From: Tubiluchus corallicola
Taxonomy: Eukaryota > Priapulida > Priapulimorpha > Priapulimorphida > Tubiluchidae
NCBI GenBank assembly: GCA_030141605.1
Contig: JAQGDQ010000328.1
Location: 64,001-109,698, forward strand
DNA length: 45,698 bases
Direction: 5' to 3'
Part shown: positions 45,101 to 45,157 of the stretch, one piece after another
How the letters are laid out: every line of letters begins with the position of its first letter
How positions within the stretch are numbered: the stretch's first letter is position 1
Made by a program: the position numbers and the translations under genes
Notes under the pieces: generated by a model
What the model saw: the letters and a program-made list of their open reading frames with translations, nothing else
What the model was told of the DNA's origin: nothing
The model's database searches: none

Positions 45101-45157
45101 CACGGATGCTGGATGATGATAGACCTTCGACCTGTAGACCCTCAACTGGTCCAGGAG
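540..45157 (-). CDS. Receptor-type protein tyrosine phosphatase, EGF/FN3 ectodomain (28 exons visible, partial at both ends)
   Basis: A single minus-strand gene assembled from 28 exons, each with an AG acceptor, a GT donor and a codon phase that fits its neighbours. Order from the N-terminal side: FN3-A1, B1, EGF1, C1, D1 (two exons), A2, B2, EGF2, C2, D2 (two exons), A3, B3 (two exons), TM, two juxtamembrane exons, PTP D1 (seven exons), PTP D2 start (three exons). The exons sum to about 5,015 nt without a stop. The protein should be a single-pass plasma-membrane receptor with two cytoplasmic phosphatase domains; D1 would normally dephosphorylate phosphotyrosine and D2 would be regulatory. 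The N-terminus and signal peptide lie beyond the right edge and the rest of D2 beyond the left edge. The PTP and FN3 assignments are secure. The orthology group (LAR, R3 or another) is not, because the EGF plus WSEWS ectodomain does not match a vertebrate RPTP that I know. Confidence 0.93.
848..924 (-). CDS. RPTP exon 27: PTP D2, DTHRVCLDR segment
   Basis: 77 nt (2 bases plus 25 codons), acceptor tttag before 924 and donor gtaagta at 847. It encodes [10 protein letters not shown]...DYIQATYVD, the PTP segment usually written D-H-S-R-V-x-L...Y-I-N-A-x-Y-I-D. The split codon with the preceding exon gives Phe (VIPF-DTHRV). It corresponds exactly to the D1 exon at 11249-11322, three bases shorter. 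Confidence 0.92.
925..1723. other. Intron between D2 exons; no feature recognised
   Basis: AT-rich intron sequence with valid splice sites at both ends. No long ORF, tandem repeat or transposon end that I could recognise. Confidence 0.5.
1724..1817 (-). CDS. RPTP exon 26: start of PTP D2 (linker and pTyr-loop region)
   Basis: 94 nt (31 codons plus 1 base), acceptor ctag before 1817 and donor gtaaaac at 1723. It encodes a basic, charged stretch ending [11 protein letters not shown], which aligns with the PTP KNRYxDVxPYD block. In this D2 copy the Lys and Tyr of KNRY are not kept (ERNRDND), as often seen in non-catalytic D2 domains. It joins in frame to the exon at 848-924. Confidence 0.88.
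1963..2157. mobile_element. Foldback MITE-like element with arms of about 95 bp
   Basis: The two halves are imperfect inverted copies. The left end reads CATTCAGACATAGA and the right end, reverse-complemented, CGTTCAGACGTAGA. The centre at 2023-2084 is a near-perfect hairpin with 17-bp perfect arms (GCTTGGCAACTTCTCTC). There is no coding capacity, and no clear target-site duplication was found. A non-autonomous DNA element or foldback element is the best reading; the superfamily is unknown. Confidence 0.65.
2158..2910. other. Intron, no feature recognised
   Basis: AT-rich intron sequence between the foldback element and the LINE-like frame. No exon with phosphatase homology and no repeat was identified. 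Confidence 0.45.
2911..3405 (+). pseudogene. LINE ORF2 fragment (endonuclease end and EN-RT linker), sense opposite to the host gene
   Basis: An open plus-strand frame runs from a stop near 2868 through to 3562. Upstream of its first Met (3011) it reads [15 protein letters not shown], resembling the end of an APE-type endonuclease domain (a DHN motif followed by an F.W stretch). A long Lys/Arg-rich linker follows, including [14 protein letters not shown] and [14 protein letters not shown]. The frame then runs antisense into the phosphatase exon at 3489-3638, so the repeat must end before that. No RT motifs remain. The family assignment is an inference. Confidence 0.5.
3489..3638 (-). CDS. RPTP exon 25: end of PTP D1 and D1-D2 linker
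   Basis: A 50-codon, phase 0-0 exon with acceptor atttag before 3638 and donor gtaatcc at 3488. It opens [15 protein letters not shown], the last helix of a PTP domain. Together with the previous exon it completes the Q-loop as IQSLEQYEF (canonical VQTxxQYxF). The rest, [18 protein letters not shown] and following, is linker leading into D2. A plus-strand ORF across this exon is a shadow. Confidence 0.92.
3868..3890 (+). repeat. Short (ACAGT)n microsatellite
   Basis: Four to five copies of a 5-bp unit, in the intron between D1 exons. Confidence 0.6.
4180..4350 (-). mobile_element. Diverged fragment of the GGGATGAGAAT-family MITE
   Basis: On the minus strand this segment has GATGTAAACAAAGT, then GGCCTGCCAACTAGC, then GTCAGCTTG. 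These match the right part of the elements ending at 33904 and 41883 in the same order and spacing. The terminal CTCATCCCTG is not preserved. An ORF of 66 residues here is repeat-derived, not a phosphatase exon. Confidence 0.6.
4608..4743 (-). CDS. RPTP exon 24: PTP D1, second half of the P-loop
   Basis: 136 nt (1 base plus 45 codons), acceptor gtttag before 4743 and donor gtacat at 4607. It encodes [18 protein letters not shown] and continues to [15 protein letters not shown]. Joined to exon 23 the signature reads HCCPGVGRTG, which keeps the C(X)5R core; the usual residues after the catalytic Cys are Ser-Ala. The [14 protein letters not shown] stretch matches the helix after the P-loop. The Q-loop is split across this junction. 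Confidence 0.94.
5157..5330 (+). repeat. (ATT)n microsatellite
   Basis: About 170 bp of trinucleotide repeat with a few interruptions, directly followed by a T homopolymer. Open frames across it on both strands (poly-Leu, poly-Asn) are artefacts. Confidence 0.95.
5333..5417 (+). repeat. 85-bp poly-T run
   Basis: An uninterrupted T homopolymer (poly-A on the gene strand) next to the ATT repeat. Its exact length is likely to be unreliable in any assembly. It could be an expanded retroposon tail, but no retroposon body was recognised beside it. Confidence 0.9.
5850..6007 (-). CDS. RPTP exon 23: PTP D1, WPD-loop region and catalytic Cys (WPF variant)
   Basis: 158 nt (52 codons plus 2 bases), acceptor ccattcag before 6007 and donor gtatgt at 5849. 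It encodes [18 protein letters not shown], then the helix SLLNFYRAV, and ends TIVVHC plus a split codon. The WPD loop of active PTPs reads WPDxGVP. Here the general-acid Asp is Phe (codon TTC), while Trp, Pro and GVP are kept. The catalytic Cys is the last full codon. An alternative acceptor further upstream (near 6054) would also be in frame and add about 16 residues, but the chosen site gives the usual PTP spacing. Confidence 0.93.
6330..6572 (+). pseudogene. LINE reverse-transcriptase C-terminal fragment
   Basis: The plus-strand frame contains [12 protein letters not shown] followed by [16 protein letters not shown]. This resembles the post-RT region of many LINEs (a LLYGCExW motif, then a W/F-N-x-x-x-R-K segment). 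No RT catalytic motif is present, so it is a truncated copy, inserted in sense opposite to the host gene. Confidence 0.55.
6828..7299. mobile_element. mariner/Tc1-like MITE
   Basis: The left end reads CAGTGATACCTCGAGATACG after a TA dinucleotide. The right end, reverse-complemented, reads CAACGAAACCTCAACTTATG. The ends match at 9 of the first 12 positions and keep the ACCTC...TAYGAAA pattern common at mariner-type termini. About 470 bp with no coding capacity. The right TA is not preserved. Confidence 0.5.
7415..7665 (-). pseudogene. CR1-like LINE fragment (post-RT region)
   Basis: The minus-strand frame reads [18 protein letters not shown], then [10 protein letters not shown]. This matches the region after the RT domain of CR1-type LINEs (EYACPVWHxxLT...LExxQKRAxRII). 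The downstream part is degenerate. It lies after the 3' end of the neighbouring LINE copy at 7670-8200, so it is a separate insertion. Confidence 0.65.
7670..8200 (-). mobile_element. 5'-truncated LINE copy (ORF2 C-terminus and 3' UTR)
   Basis: On the minus strand about 67 codons remain, including [20 protein letters not shown] and [18 protein letters not shown], ending at a stop near 7997. The GPRLWN motif followed by FKRNFK is the characteristic C-terminus of CR1/L2-type LINE ORF2. About 320 bp of 3' UTR follow and are shared with the copy at 24602-24935. The 5' side is cut just before the hAT-like MITE at 8236. Confidence 0.8.
8236..8765. mobile_element. hAT-type MITE, 530 bp, with near-perfect 8-bp TSD
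   Basis: Ends CAGCGGCGGATTA and, reverse-complemented, CTGTAGCGGATAG. The flanking octamers are GTCCCAGC (8228-8235) and GTCTCAGC (8766-8773), 7 of 8 identical. Subterminal GGGCCTTAGGCTT blocks occur near both ends. It contains a 15-bp tandem array and no transposase frame. Confidence 0.8.
8473..8577 (+). repeat. 15-bp tandem repeat, seven units, inside the hAT MITE
   Basis: Seven 15-bp units built on TTGTGTAAACTTGA with a few substitutions, lying entirely inside the MITE at 8236-8765. Confidence 0.9.
9000..9119 (-). CDS. RPTP exon 22: PTP D1, YWP segment
   Basis: A 40-codon, phase 0-0 exon with acceptor tttacag before 9119 and donor gtaggt at 8999. It encodes [16 protein letters not shown], then VKVEL and a strand ending HTFNLTN. 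This is the conserved KCxxYWP block of PTP domains. It joins MEEGR of exon 21 to EETGHSKVV of exon 23 with normal spacing. Confidence 0.95.
9972..10106 (-). CDS. RPTP exon 21: PTP D1, FIATQGP segment
   Basis: A 45-codon, phase 0-0 exon with acceptor ttttag before 10106 and donor gtgaga at 9971. It encodes [25 protein letters not shown] and [12 protein letters not shown], all standard PTP core motifs in order. TQGP is the active-domain form, unlike TQHP in D2. Length and phases equal those of the D2 exon at 540-674. Confidence 0.96.
10273..10378. mobile_element. Small foldback MITE (TTTCACAAAGCT ends)
   Basis: Inverted ends GGCTGGTTTCACAAAGCT and, reverse-complemented, GCCCAGTTTCACAAAGCT over about 106 bp. 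The inner sequence also folds (TTAATGAA with TTCATTAA-like parts). No coding capacity. Confidence 0.6.
10555..11170 (+). repeat. Dispersed repeat family R2, copy 1
   Basis: Matches 40010-40530 in inverted orientation over its whole length. Shared blocks include GATACCAAGTTCATCGC, CTAAGCTGAGATAATCCACG and GCCATTGTTTTTGGTCATG. This copy carries about 100 bp internally that the other lacks. The 112-residue plus-strand frame is repeat-derived and not convincingly coding. Family unknown. Confidence 0.8.
11249..11322 (-). CDS. RPTP exon 20: PTP D1, DHNRVML...YINASYV segment
   Basis: 74 nt (2 bases plus 24 codons), acceptor ttgcag before 11322 and donor gtgatt at 11248. It encodes [10 protein letters not shown] and NYINASYVQ, the PTP block D-H-x-R-V-x-L...YINA. 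The split codon with exon 19 gives Tyr (ILPY-DHNRV). Confidence 0.95.
11637..13157 (+). repeat. Satellite-like array with 124-bp higher-order unit
   Basis: About 1.5 kb of AT-rich tandem repeat. The basic motif TTGTACAAATTATCATATTG recurs. Subunits of about 42, 33 and 49 bp add up to a 124-bp unit seen about a dozen times. A block with private variants (GAACAAATT, a TTTTTTATTGC subunit) recurs 744 bp later, which is exactly six units. The open frames of 71-96 residues spaced at 124 bp are artefacts. It sits in the intron between exons 19 and 20. Confidence 0.97.
13226..13313 (-). CDS. RPTP exon 19: start of PTP D1 (KNRF block)
   Basis: 88 nt (29 codons plus 1 base), acceptor ctttcag before 13313 and donor gtgagt at 13225. 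It encodes [13 protein letters not shown], then [13 protein letters not shown]. This is the N-terminal helix region and phosphotyrosine-recognition loop. Active PTPs have KNRY; this copy has KNRF. Confidence 0.92.
13903..14090. mobile_element. Possible mariner-like MITE end
   Basis: CAGGTAATACTCGACTTACG followed by a short AT-rich tract resembles a mariner-type terminal repeat (TACTCGACTTACGAAC). The opposite end was not identified, so this is weak. Confidence 0.25.
14172..14668 (+). repeat. 22-bp minisatellite, about 22 copies
   Basis: Units close to GCTGCCATGTAACAGCAAAC, with variation at a few sites (CTGCTAT, AAGCAC). Because 22 is not a multiple of 3, all frames stay open and give spurious CLLLHG-type ORFs on the minus strand. 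Intronic, between exons 18 and 19. Confidence 0.97.
14897..15135 (-). CDS. RPTP exon 18: juxtamembrane region
   Basis: 239 nt (2 bases plus 79 codons), acceptor tttttcag before 15135 and donor gtaagt at 14896. It encodes an acidic, cytoplasmic segment of about 80 residues with no known domain, ending DDGFVSEYQ. That end joins to SIPNGEL of D1 just as the helix before a PTP domain usually does. It contains VVVYDNVQ, where Y-x-N fits a Grb2 SH2-binding consensus if phosphorylated. Coding status is supported by the open frame and the phase fit on both sides. Confidence 0.88.
15673..16193 (-). repeat. Dispersed repeat family R1, copy 1 (MITE-like)
   Basis: Matches 38804-39346 in inverted orientation over about 520-540 bp with high similarity. 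Shared blocks include CCAAAATATACATTTTCTTG, GCTATTGCTTACGTCAG and GAGTATCCGAGGTAATTATT. The two termini resemble each other in inverted form (CGATTGTTTAGAC and AGATTGTGTAAAC), suggesting a non-autonomous DNA element. No coding capacity. Confidence 0.8.
16643..16692 (-). CDS. RPTP exon 17: short post-membrane exon (CCCKEDKD)
   Basis: A 50-nt micro-exon with acceptor atatag before 16692 and donor gtaaag at 16642. It encodes [16 protein letters not shown] with split codons on both sides (Tyr from exon 16, Gly into exon 18). The Cys run right after the membrane helix is a plausible palmitoylation site and the following charged residues fit a stop-transfer sequence. Confidence rests on exact phase agreement with both neighbours. 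Confidence 0.85.
16875..17660 (+). repeat. SSR-bearing dispersed repeat R3 (GATGAT and GT microsatellites), copy 1
   Basis: A composite of (GATGAT)n at 16881-17123, a unique module at 17121-17197, further GAT-rich sequence, (GT)n at 17373-17442, and a flank up to 17660. The same order occurs in inverted orientation at 32745-33245, including the spacer GCAAATTTTTTTG-like block and ACATCTTCCATT. The microsatellites are therefore carried by the element rather than arising independently. The poly-His, poly-Met and poly-Ile frames here are artefacts. Confidence 0.8.
17373..17442 (+). repeat. (GT)n microsatellite
   Basis: About 35 GT units, followed by interrupted GT-rich sequence to about 17500. 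Part of repeat R3. Confidence 0.97.
17650..17710 (+). repeat. (GAT)n / (AAT)n microsatellite
   Basis: A short GATGAT tract passing into AATAAT, in the intron next to the transmembrane exon. Confidence 0.8.
17900..17984 (-). CDS. RPTP exon 16: transmembrane helix
   Basis: 85 nt (2 bases, 27 codons, 2 bases), acceptor tttgcag before 17984 and donor gtaagt at 17899. It encodes TAGLDWW followed by about 20 strongly hydrophobic residues ([18 protein letters not shown]) and then the YVCCCKEDK stop-transfer of exon 17. This is the single membrane span of the receptor. It is placed exactly between the last FN3 domain and the juxtamembrane region. Confidence 0.94.
18131..18202 (+). pseudogene. tRNA-like sequence (pseudogene or SINE head)
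   Basis: Contains an A-box-like GGTATAACGGTTAGCAT and a B-box GGTTCAACTCC with a T-arm TTGGG/CCCAG. A small TTGC/GCAA anticodon-type stem surrounds a 7-nt loop. The 5' and 3' ends (TCCCTTT, ACAAGTG) do not pair into an acceptor stem. It is therefore not a normal tRNA gene. Confidence 0.55.
18338..18491 (-). CDS. RPTP exon 15: FN3-B3, second half
   Basis: 154 nt (51 codons plus 1 base), acceptor ttaaag before 18491 and donor gtacgg at 18337. It encodes the last strands of a fibronectin type III domain: [20 protein letters not shown] and then ASITT. This is the membrane-proximal FN3. A second GT lies seven bases downstream (near 18330), but only the chosen donor fits the phase of exon 16. The equivalent B1 and B2 domains are each in one exon. 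Confidence 0.9.
18550..18790 (-). repeat. SINE-like sequence in the extra intron of FN3-B3
   Basis: On the minus strand a B-box-like GCCTGGGTTCAATACTC is followed by a GC-richer body unlike the surrounding AT-rich intron. A similar GCCTGGGTTCGATACTT occurs at 45224-45240 on the plus strand. An A-box was not convincingly found, so the assignment is tentative. Confidence 0.35.
18964..19115 (-). CDS. RPTP exon 14: FN3-B3, first half
   Basis: 152 nt (2 bases plus 50 codons), acceptor ttgtag before 19115 and donor gtagga at 18963. It encodes [11 protein letters not shown], the FN3 tryptophan strand [18 protein letters not shown], and the strand [11 protein letters not shown]. The CC-RNG motif is shared with FN3-B1 and FN3-B2. 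The phase 0 donor splits the domain from exon 15. Confidence 0.93.
19381..19420 (+). mobile_element. Truncated left end of the GGGATGAGAAT-family MITE
   Basis: CAGGGATGAGAATGACAAAT and about 20 further bases match the left end of the elements at 33449 and 41120, then the similarity stops. Confidence 0.6.
19570..19804. mobile_element. Possible Tigger/pogo-like element end
   Basis: The right end, reverse-complemented, reads TACAGTCATACCTCCGTTGT, a pattern common at pogo/Tigger termini, with a flanking TA. A GC-rich body lies to its left. The left end is only suggested (CAGTGAAAGCACTT near 19573). Confidence 0.35.
19978..20172 (-). repeat. 68-bp tandem repeat that triplicates a splice donor
   Basis: Three copies with a 68-bp period. 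On the minus strand each contains TATCGTAAGTTT, the donor of exon 13. GT dinucleotides fall at 20172, 20104 and 20036. Units share GTATAGCCGAGAAGAAACAA on the plus strand. Confidence 0.93.
20173..20499 (-). CDS. RPTP exon 13: FN3-A3
   Basis: 327 nt, phase 1-1, with acceptor tttttag before 20499 and donor gtaagt at 20172. It encodes a complete FN3 domain: [34 protein letters not shown], a Cys (AIDCSDG), and [20 protein letters not shown]. The AxxxL-CG Cys pair is shared with A1 and A2 and probably forms a disulphide. Both splice sites of this exon are copied in adjacent tandem duplications, so alternative donors and an acceptor-like decoy exist. Confidence 0.94.
20535..21064 (+). repeat. 29-bp minisatellite, about 18 copies
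   Basis: The period is exactly 29 bp; the core CAGACTTGTGCAGCTTACTT is followed by AAAGTAACT-type variants. It begins about 35 bp upstream (in transcription sense) of the FN3-A3 acceptor and lies wholly in the intron. Confidence 0.97.
21205..21262 (-). repeat. Duplicate of the FN3-A3 splice acceptor region
   Basis: Repeats 20481-20540 almost exactly: TAACAGGTCCTGGAGCTAAA and then GAAATCAGTTTCAAAAGAAA. It therefore contains a copy of the acceptor AG (at 21224-21225 on the minus strand) and about 16 nt of the exon start. The two copies flank the 29-bp array. Confidence 0.92.
21664..21901 (-). CDS. RPTP exon 12: FN3-D2 main part, with WSEWS box
   Basis: 238 nt (79 codons plus 1 base), acceptor tttacag before 21901 and donor gtatgt at 21663. 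It encodes [39 protein letters not shown] and [16 protein letters not shown]. The WSEWS box near the final strand is the hallmark of the membrane-proximal FN3 of class I cytokine receptors. NATD is a potential N-glycosylation site. Paralogous to exon 6. Confidence 0.94.
22090..23035. mobile_element. Outer MITE rich in TATCCGGAT motifs, host of a nested insertion
   Basis: The left side, CGACTAGTATTACTCCGGAT, resembles the right side reverse-complemented, CGATACTGGTGTTGTTCCGGAT. Both flanks carry TATCCG/ATTCG-rich sequence, interrupted by the hAT MITE at 22430-22832. Exact ends and TSD were not resolved. Confidence 0.45.
22430..22832. mobile_element. hAT-type MITE, 403 bp, perfect 8-bp TSD
   Basis: Terminal inverted repeats CAGGGGTGTGCAAA and TTTGCACACCCCTG. 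Flanked on both sides by CTCTAAAG (22422-22429 and 22833-22840). No transposase frame. It is nested in the element at 22090-23035. Confidence 0.93.
23255..23653 (-). mobile_element. GC-rich body fused downstream of the 5S-like head (SINE3-like candidate)
   Basis: About 400 bp of clearly GC-richer sequence in an AT-rich intron. It directly follows the 3' end of the 5S-like sequence on the minus strand with no T-run terminator between. It carries long overlapping open frames on both strands, which reflect composition. A 5S-headed SINE is the simplest reading; a displaced piece of a 5S rDNA spacer is the alternative. The left edge is approximate. Confidence 0.5.
23654..23773 (-). pseudogene. Full-length 5S rRNA-like sequence
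   Basis: On the minus strand 120 bp align along the whole length of animal 5S rRNA. The start is GACTACGGCCA, then TGAAAACACCGGTTCTCGTC, GAAGTTAAGCAACGT, and the internal-promoter block GGTTAGTACTTGGATGGGTG. The end is GGTGCTGTAGGCTT. Several substitutions (CCAAATTGCG for CCATACCACG) and the lack of a 3' T-run argue against a functional gene. Confidence 0.85.
24077..24177 (-). CDS. RPTP exon 11: FN3-D2, N-terminal strand exon
   Basis: 101 nt (2 bases plus 33 codons), acceptor tttag before 24177 and donor gtaagt at 24076. It encodes [20 protein letters not shown] and [12 protein letters not shown], which joins phase 0 to EPSAETRNC. Length and phases are identical to paralogous exon 5 (37934-38034), which shares the ANNTxxxPVxL motif. 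Confidence 0.92.
24602..24935 (-). mobile_element. 5'-truncated LINE copy (3' UTR and tail only)
   Basis: Same family as 7670-8200: shared AAGATGCCAAGC, GGGGTACTCAAGAAGTA and TTACAGCAT blocks in the same order. The 3' end on the minus strand is a short (GAAAT)n tail at 24602-24632, as in CR1/L2-type LINEs. No ORF remains. Confidence 0.8.
25117..25545 (+). mobile_element. Possible solo LTR or other promoter-bearing repeat
   Basis: About 430 bp with GC content higher than the surroundings, a TATA-like CATAAAAAGGGAAGG near the middle, an AATAAAATTG polyadenylation-like signal further on, and a TGTAATG...AAACA start/end pattern. No target duplication was found and there is no second copy in the window, so this is speculative. 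Confidence 0.25.
26231..26420 (+). pseudogene. RTE-like LINE C-terminal fragment with GATGAT tail
   Basis: The plus-strand frame ends [20 protein letters not shown], then [16 protein letters not shown] and a stop at 26387. RLRWxGHVxRM is the characteristic C-terminus of RTE/BovB-type elements. It is followed by (GATGAT)n, the usual tail of such elements, to about 26420. 5'-truncated. Confidence 0.75.
26555..26896 (-). CDS. RPTP exon 10: FN3-C2
   Basis: 342 nt, phase 1-1, acceptor ttctag before 26896 and donor gtgagt at 26554. It encodes an FN3-like domain: [36 protein letters not shown], a Cys pair ([19 protein letters not shown]), and a closing FSTKCG. It has more Cys than a typical FN3. 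Directly followed by the WSEWS-bearing FN3-D2, it resembles the Cys-rich first domain of a cytokine-receptor module. Paralogous to exon 4. Confidence 0.92.
27268..29840 (+). repeat. 2.6-kb minisatellite of 30/31-bp units, about 84 copies
   Basis: Units follow TTACAGTTAGAATA, then CTTGTAG or TTTTGTAG, then MTTACGTTG. The 30- and 31-bp variants alternate, with a small set of linked substitutions (GATTAC/GCTTAC, GCTACA/GTTACA, CAGTT/CATTT). Multi-unit blocks recur (for example at 27.6, 28.1, 28.6 and 29.2 kb), showing higher-order amplification. It fills most of the EGF2-C2 intron and ends about 65 bp from exon 9. Confidence 0.98.
29904..30017 (-). CDS. RPTP exon 9: EGF-like domain 2
   Basis: 114 nt, phase 1-1, acceptor ttttag before 30017 and donor gtacta at 29903. 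It encodes one EGF domain with six Cys: [33 protein letters not shown]. The spacing and the final CxC...G..C pattern are typical. The N-terminal Pro and C-terminal Glu come from split codons. Paralogous to exon 3. Confidence 0.94.
30018..31640. other. Intron between FN3-B2 and EGF2; little recognised
   Basis: AT-rich intron sequence. A G-homopolymer with one interruption lies at about 31087-31100. The open frames of 60-84 residues on either strand have no recognisable domain. Confidence 0.4.
31652..31944 (+). mobile_element. tRNA-derived SINE, copy 1, with (TTA)n tail
   Basis: The tRNA-like head has an A-box region TGGTTTAGTCAGGTGG and a B-box region GGTCGTGAGTATGAACC. A body follows containing GGTATTTAGGGTAAAAG and CTGTTATGTAGTTGTAG. 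It ends GGCTTTAAATAAAGATTATT with the TTA tail to 31943. Matches 34108-34345 over its length in the same orientation. Confidence 0.85.
32041..32256 (+). repeat. Three-copy tandem repeat (69, 74 and about 73 bp)
   Basis: Each copy begins GTTTACGACTCTGCACTTTA and ends AACAATAGTGTGGA. Copies 2 and 3 share an AACCT insertion lacking in copy 1. It ends about 40 bp from the 3' end of exon 8. Confidence 0.95.
32297..32605 (-). CDS. RPTP exon 8: FN3-B2
   Basis: 309 nt, phase 1-1, acceptor gttttag before 32605 and donor gtaagt at 32296. A complete FN3 domain: [46 protein letters not shown], and [20 protein letters not shown]. It carries the CC-RNG motif of the FN3-B type and two potential N-glycosylation sites (NETG, NESV). 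Splices to EGF2. Confidence 0.95.
32745..33245 (-). repeat. SSR-bearing dispersed repeat R3, copy 2
   Basis: Inverted relative to 16875-17660 with the same internal order. It includes TTTCCGGTATATTTTAA, ACATCTTCCATT, a CA-rich tract (32900-32960), CTTACATCCATTATCATTG, a (CAT)n tract at 33120-33172, and the module at 33174-33243. The microsatellites differ in length between copies while the spacers are conserved. Confidence 0.8.
33120..33172 (+). repeat. (CAT)n microsatellite
   Basis: About 17 CAT units, part of repeat R3. Corresponds to the GATGAT tract at 16881-17123 in inverted orientation. Confidence 0.95.
33246..33904 (+). mobile_element. GGGATGAGAAT-family MITE with CAT module (copy near 33.5 kb)
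   Basis: Matches about 41256-41883 in direct orientation along its length, including GGCCGCGTAGGCCAAAGAGA and CAAAAACTCGGAATTCCGC, and ends ATTCTCATCCCTG. An internal left end GGATGAGAATGACAAATTGC is at 33449. The part before it is a CAT-rich module. The frames of 60-83 residues are repeat-derived. Confidence 0.8.
34108..34345 (+). mobile_element. tRNA-derived SINE, copy 2
   Basis: Same family and orientation as 31652-31944: TGGTATAGTCTAGTAGTAAC, then GGGAGGTCGTGAGTTCGATAC, a well-preserved B-box. The body has GTGGCATTTAGGG and CTGTTATGTAGTAG, and an end without the TTA tail. Lies just downstream of exon 7 in transcription sense. Confidence 0.85.
34405..34719 (-). CDS. RPTP exon 7: FN3-A2
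   Basis: 315 nt, phase 1-1, acceptor ttttag before 34719 and donor gtgagg at 34404. A complete FN3 domain: [35 protein letters not shown], a Cys (ADCLIFED), and [20 protein letters not shown]. Shares the PGPV start, the PNG-I-Y strand and the LCG Cys with A1 and A3. NNNT and NKT are potential glycosylation sites. Confidence 0.95.
34826..35672. mobile_element. Possible hAT-like element
   Basis: The left part, GCCCTGGATTACCCTATAGG with GGCTACAGCCTAGGGCCCC, resembles the subterminal sequence of the MITE at 8236-8765. The proposed right end (CAGATTATGACC reverse-complemented) is only loosely similar. The 168-residue plus-strand frame inside has no recognised domain. Confidence 0.3.
36485..36725 (-). 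CDS. RPTP exon 6: FN3-D1 main part, with WSEWS box
   Basis: 241 nt (80 codons plus 1 base), acceptor ctcctag before 36725 and donor gtacgt at 36484. It encodes [39 protein letters not shown] and [16 protein letters not shown]. Compared with exon 12 the WSEWS box and the GLSPYxNY strand are strictly kept. It represents the second FN3 of a cytokine-receptor-like pair. NVT is a potential glycosylation site. Confidence 0.94.
37367..37723. mobile_element. hAT-type MITE, 357 bp, perfect 8-bp TSD
   Basis: Terminal inverted repeats CAGTGGTTCCCAAA and TTTGGGAACCACTG. Flanked by CTTTAAGA on both sides (37359-37366 and 37724-37731). It contains G-homopolymer runs of 15 and 10 bases and no transposase. 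Lies in the phase 0 intron of FN3-D1. Confidence 0.95.
37934..38034 (-). CDS. RPTP exon 5: FN3-D1, N-terminal strand exon
   Basis: 101 nt (2 bases plus 33 codons), acceptor ttctag before 38034 and donor gtgcgt at 37933. It encodes [20 protein letters not shown] and [12 protein letters not shown], joining phase 0 to EPTAEIRNC. Exact counterpart of exon 11. Confidence 0.92.
38804..39346 (+). repeat. Dispersed repeat family R1, copy 2 (MITE-like)
   Basis: Inverted copy of 15673-16193. Starts CGATTGTTTAGACTC and ends at TACACAATCGTTCGG. Shared blocks run through the entire length. Intronic between exons 4 and 5. Confidence 0.8.
39489..39824 (-). CDS. RPTP exon 4: FN3-C1
   Basis: 336 nt, phase 1-1, acceptor atttcag before 39824 and donor gtatgt at 39488. 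It encodes [39 protein letters not shown], a Cys pair ([20 protein letters not shown]), and FTTKCG. Paralogous to exon 10, with the same Cys pattern. It directly precedes FN3-D1 in the protein. Confidence 0.93.
40010..40530 (-). repeat. Dispersed repeat family R2, copy 2
   Basis: Inverted copy of 10555-11170, lacking about 100 bp of its interior. Shares GATACCAAGTTCATCGC and CTAAGCTGAGATAATCCACG on the minus strand. Minus-strand frames here (77 and 106 residues) resemble the plus-strand frame of copy 1 only because the DNA is the same repeat. Confidence 0.8.
40645..40764 (-). CDS. RPTP exon 3: EGF-like domain 1
   Basis: 120 nt, phase 1-1, acceptor ttttag before 40764 and donor gtataa at 40644. 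One EGF domain: [19 protein letters not shown], then [14 protein letters not shown], with an extra Cys in the middle (DPYDCQ). The CECxxGFYGxxC end is typical of EGF repeats. Paralogous to exon 9. Confidence 0.94.
41120..41883 (+). mobile_element. GGGATGAGAAT-family MITE (hAT-like), 764 bp, 5-bp TSD
   Basis: Ends CAGGGATGAGAAT and ATTCTCATCCCTG. Flanked by CTAAT on both sides (41115-41119 and 41884-41888). The left approximately 110 bp are present twice inside the element (starting at 41120 and again near 41439), separated by a CAT-rich module at 41256-41430. No transposase. The CAGGG terminus and short TSD favour a hAT-type non-autonomous element. Confidence 0.85.
42665..42868 (+). repeat. 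23-bp minisatellite, about nine copies
   Basis: Units near CAGCATCACACGCAGCATT with variation (ACATGCAGCATTC, ACAACATC). Three frames stay open and give spurious His/Gln-rich ORFs. Intronic between exons 2 and 3. Confidence 0.95.
43412..43711 (-). CDS. RPTP exon 2: FN3-B1
   Basis: 300 nt, phase 1-1, acceptor tttttcag before 43711 and donor gtaagt at 43411. A complete FN3 domain: [47 protein letters not shown], and [19 protein letters not shown]. Carries the CC-RNG motif. Followed directly by EGF1. Confidence 0.95.
43712..44833. other. Intron between FN3-A1 and FN3-B1; no feature assigned
   Basis: Moderately GC-richer stretch at 43970-44660 with several CCTTGACCTT-like and ACCTTTCCC words on both strands, possibly an old dispersed repeat. 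No second copy or element end was recognised in this window. Confidence 0.35.
44834..45157 (-). CDS. RPTP exon 1 of this window: FN3-A1
   Basis: 324 nt, phase 1-1, acceptor tttttcag before 45157 and donor gtaagt at 44833. A complete FN3 domain: [34 protein letters not shown], a Cys (SISCLTG), and [20 protein letters not shown]. Because its acceptor is phase 1, at least one further coding exon lies beyond the right edge. By the cassette order this should be a WSEWS-bearing FN3-D. Confidence 0.95.
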
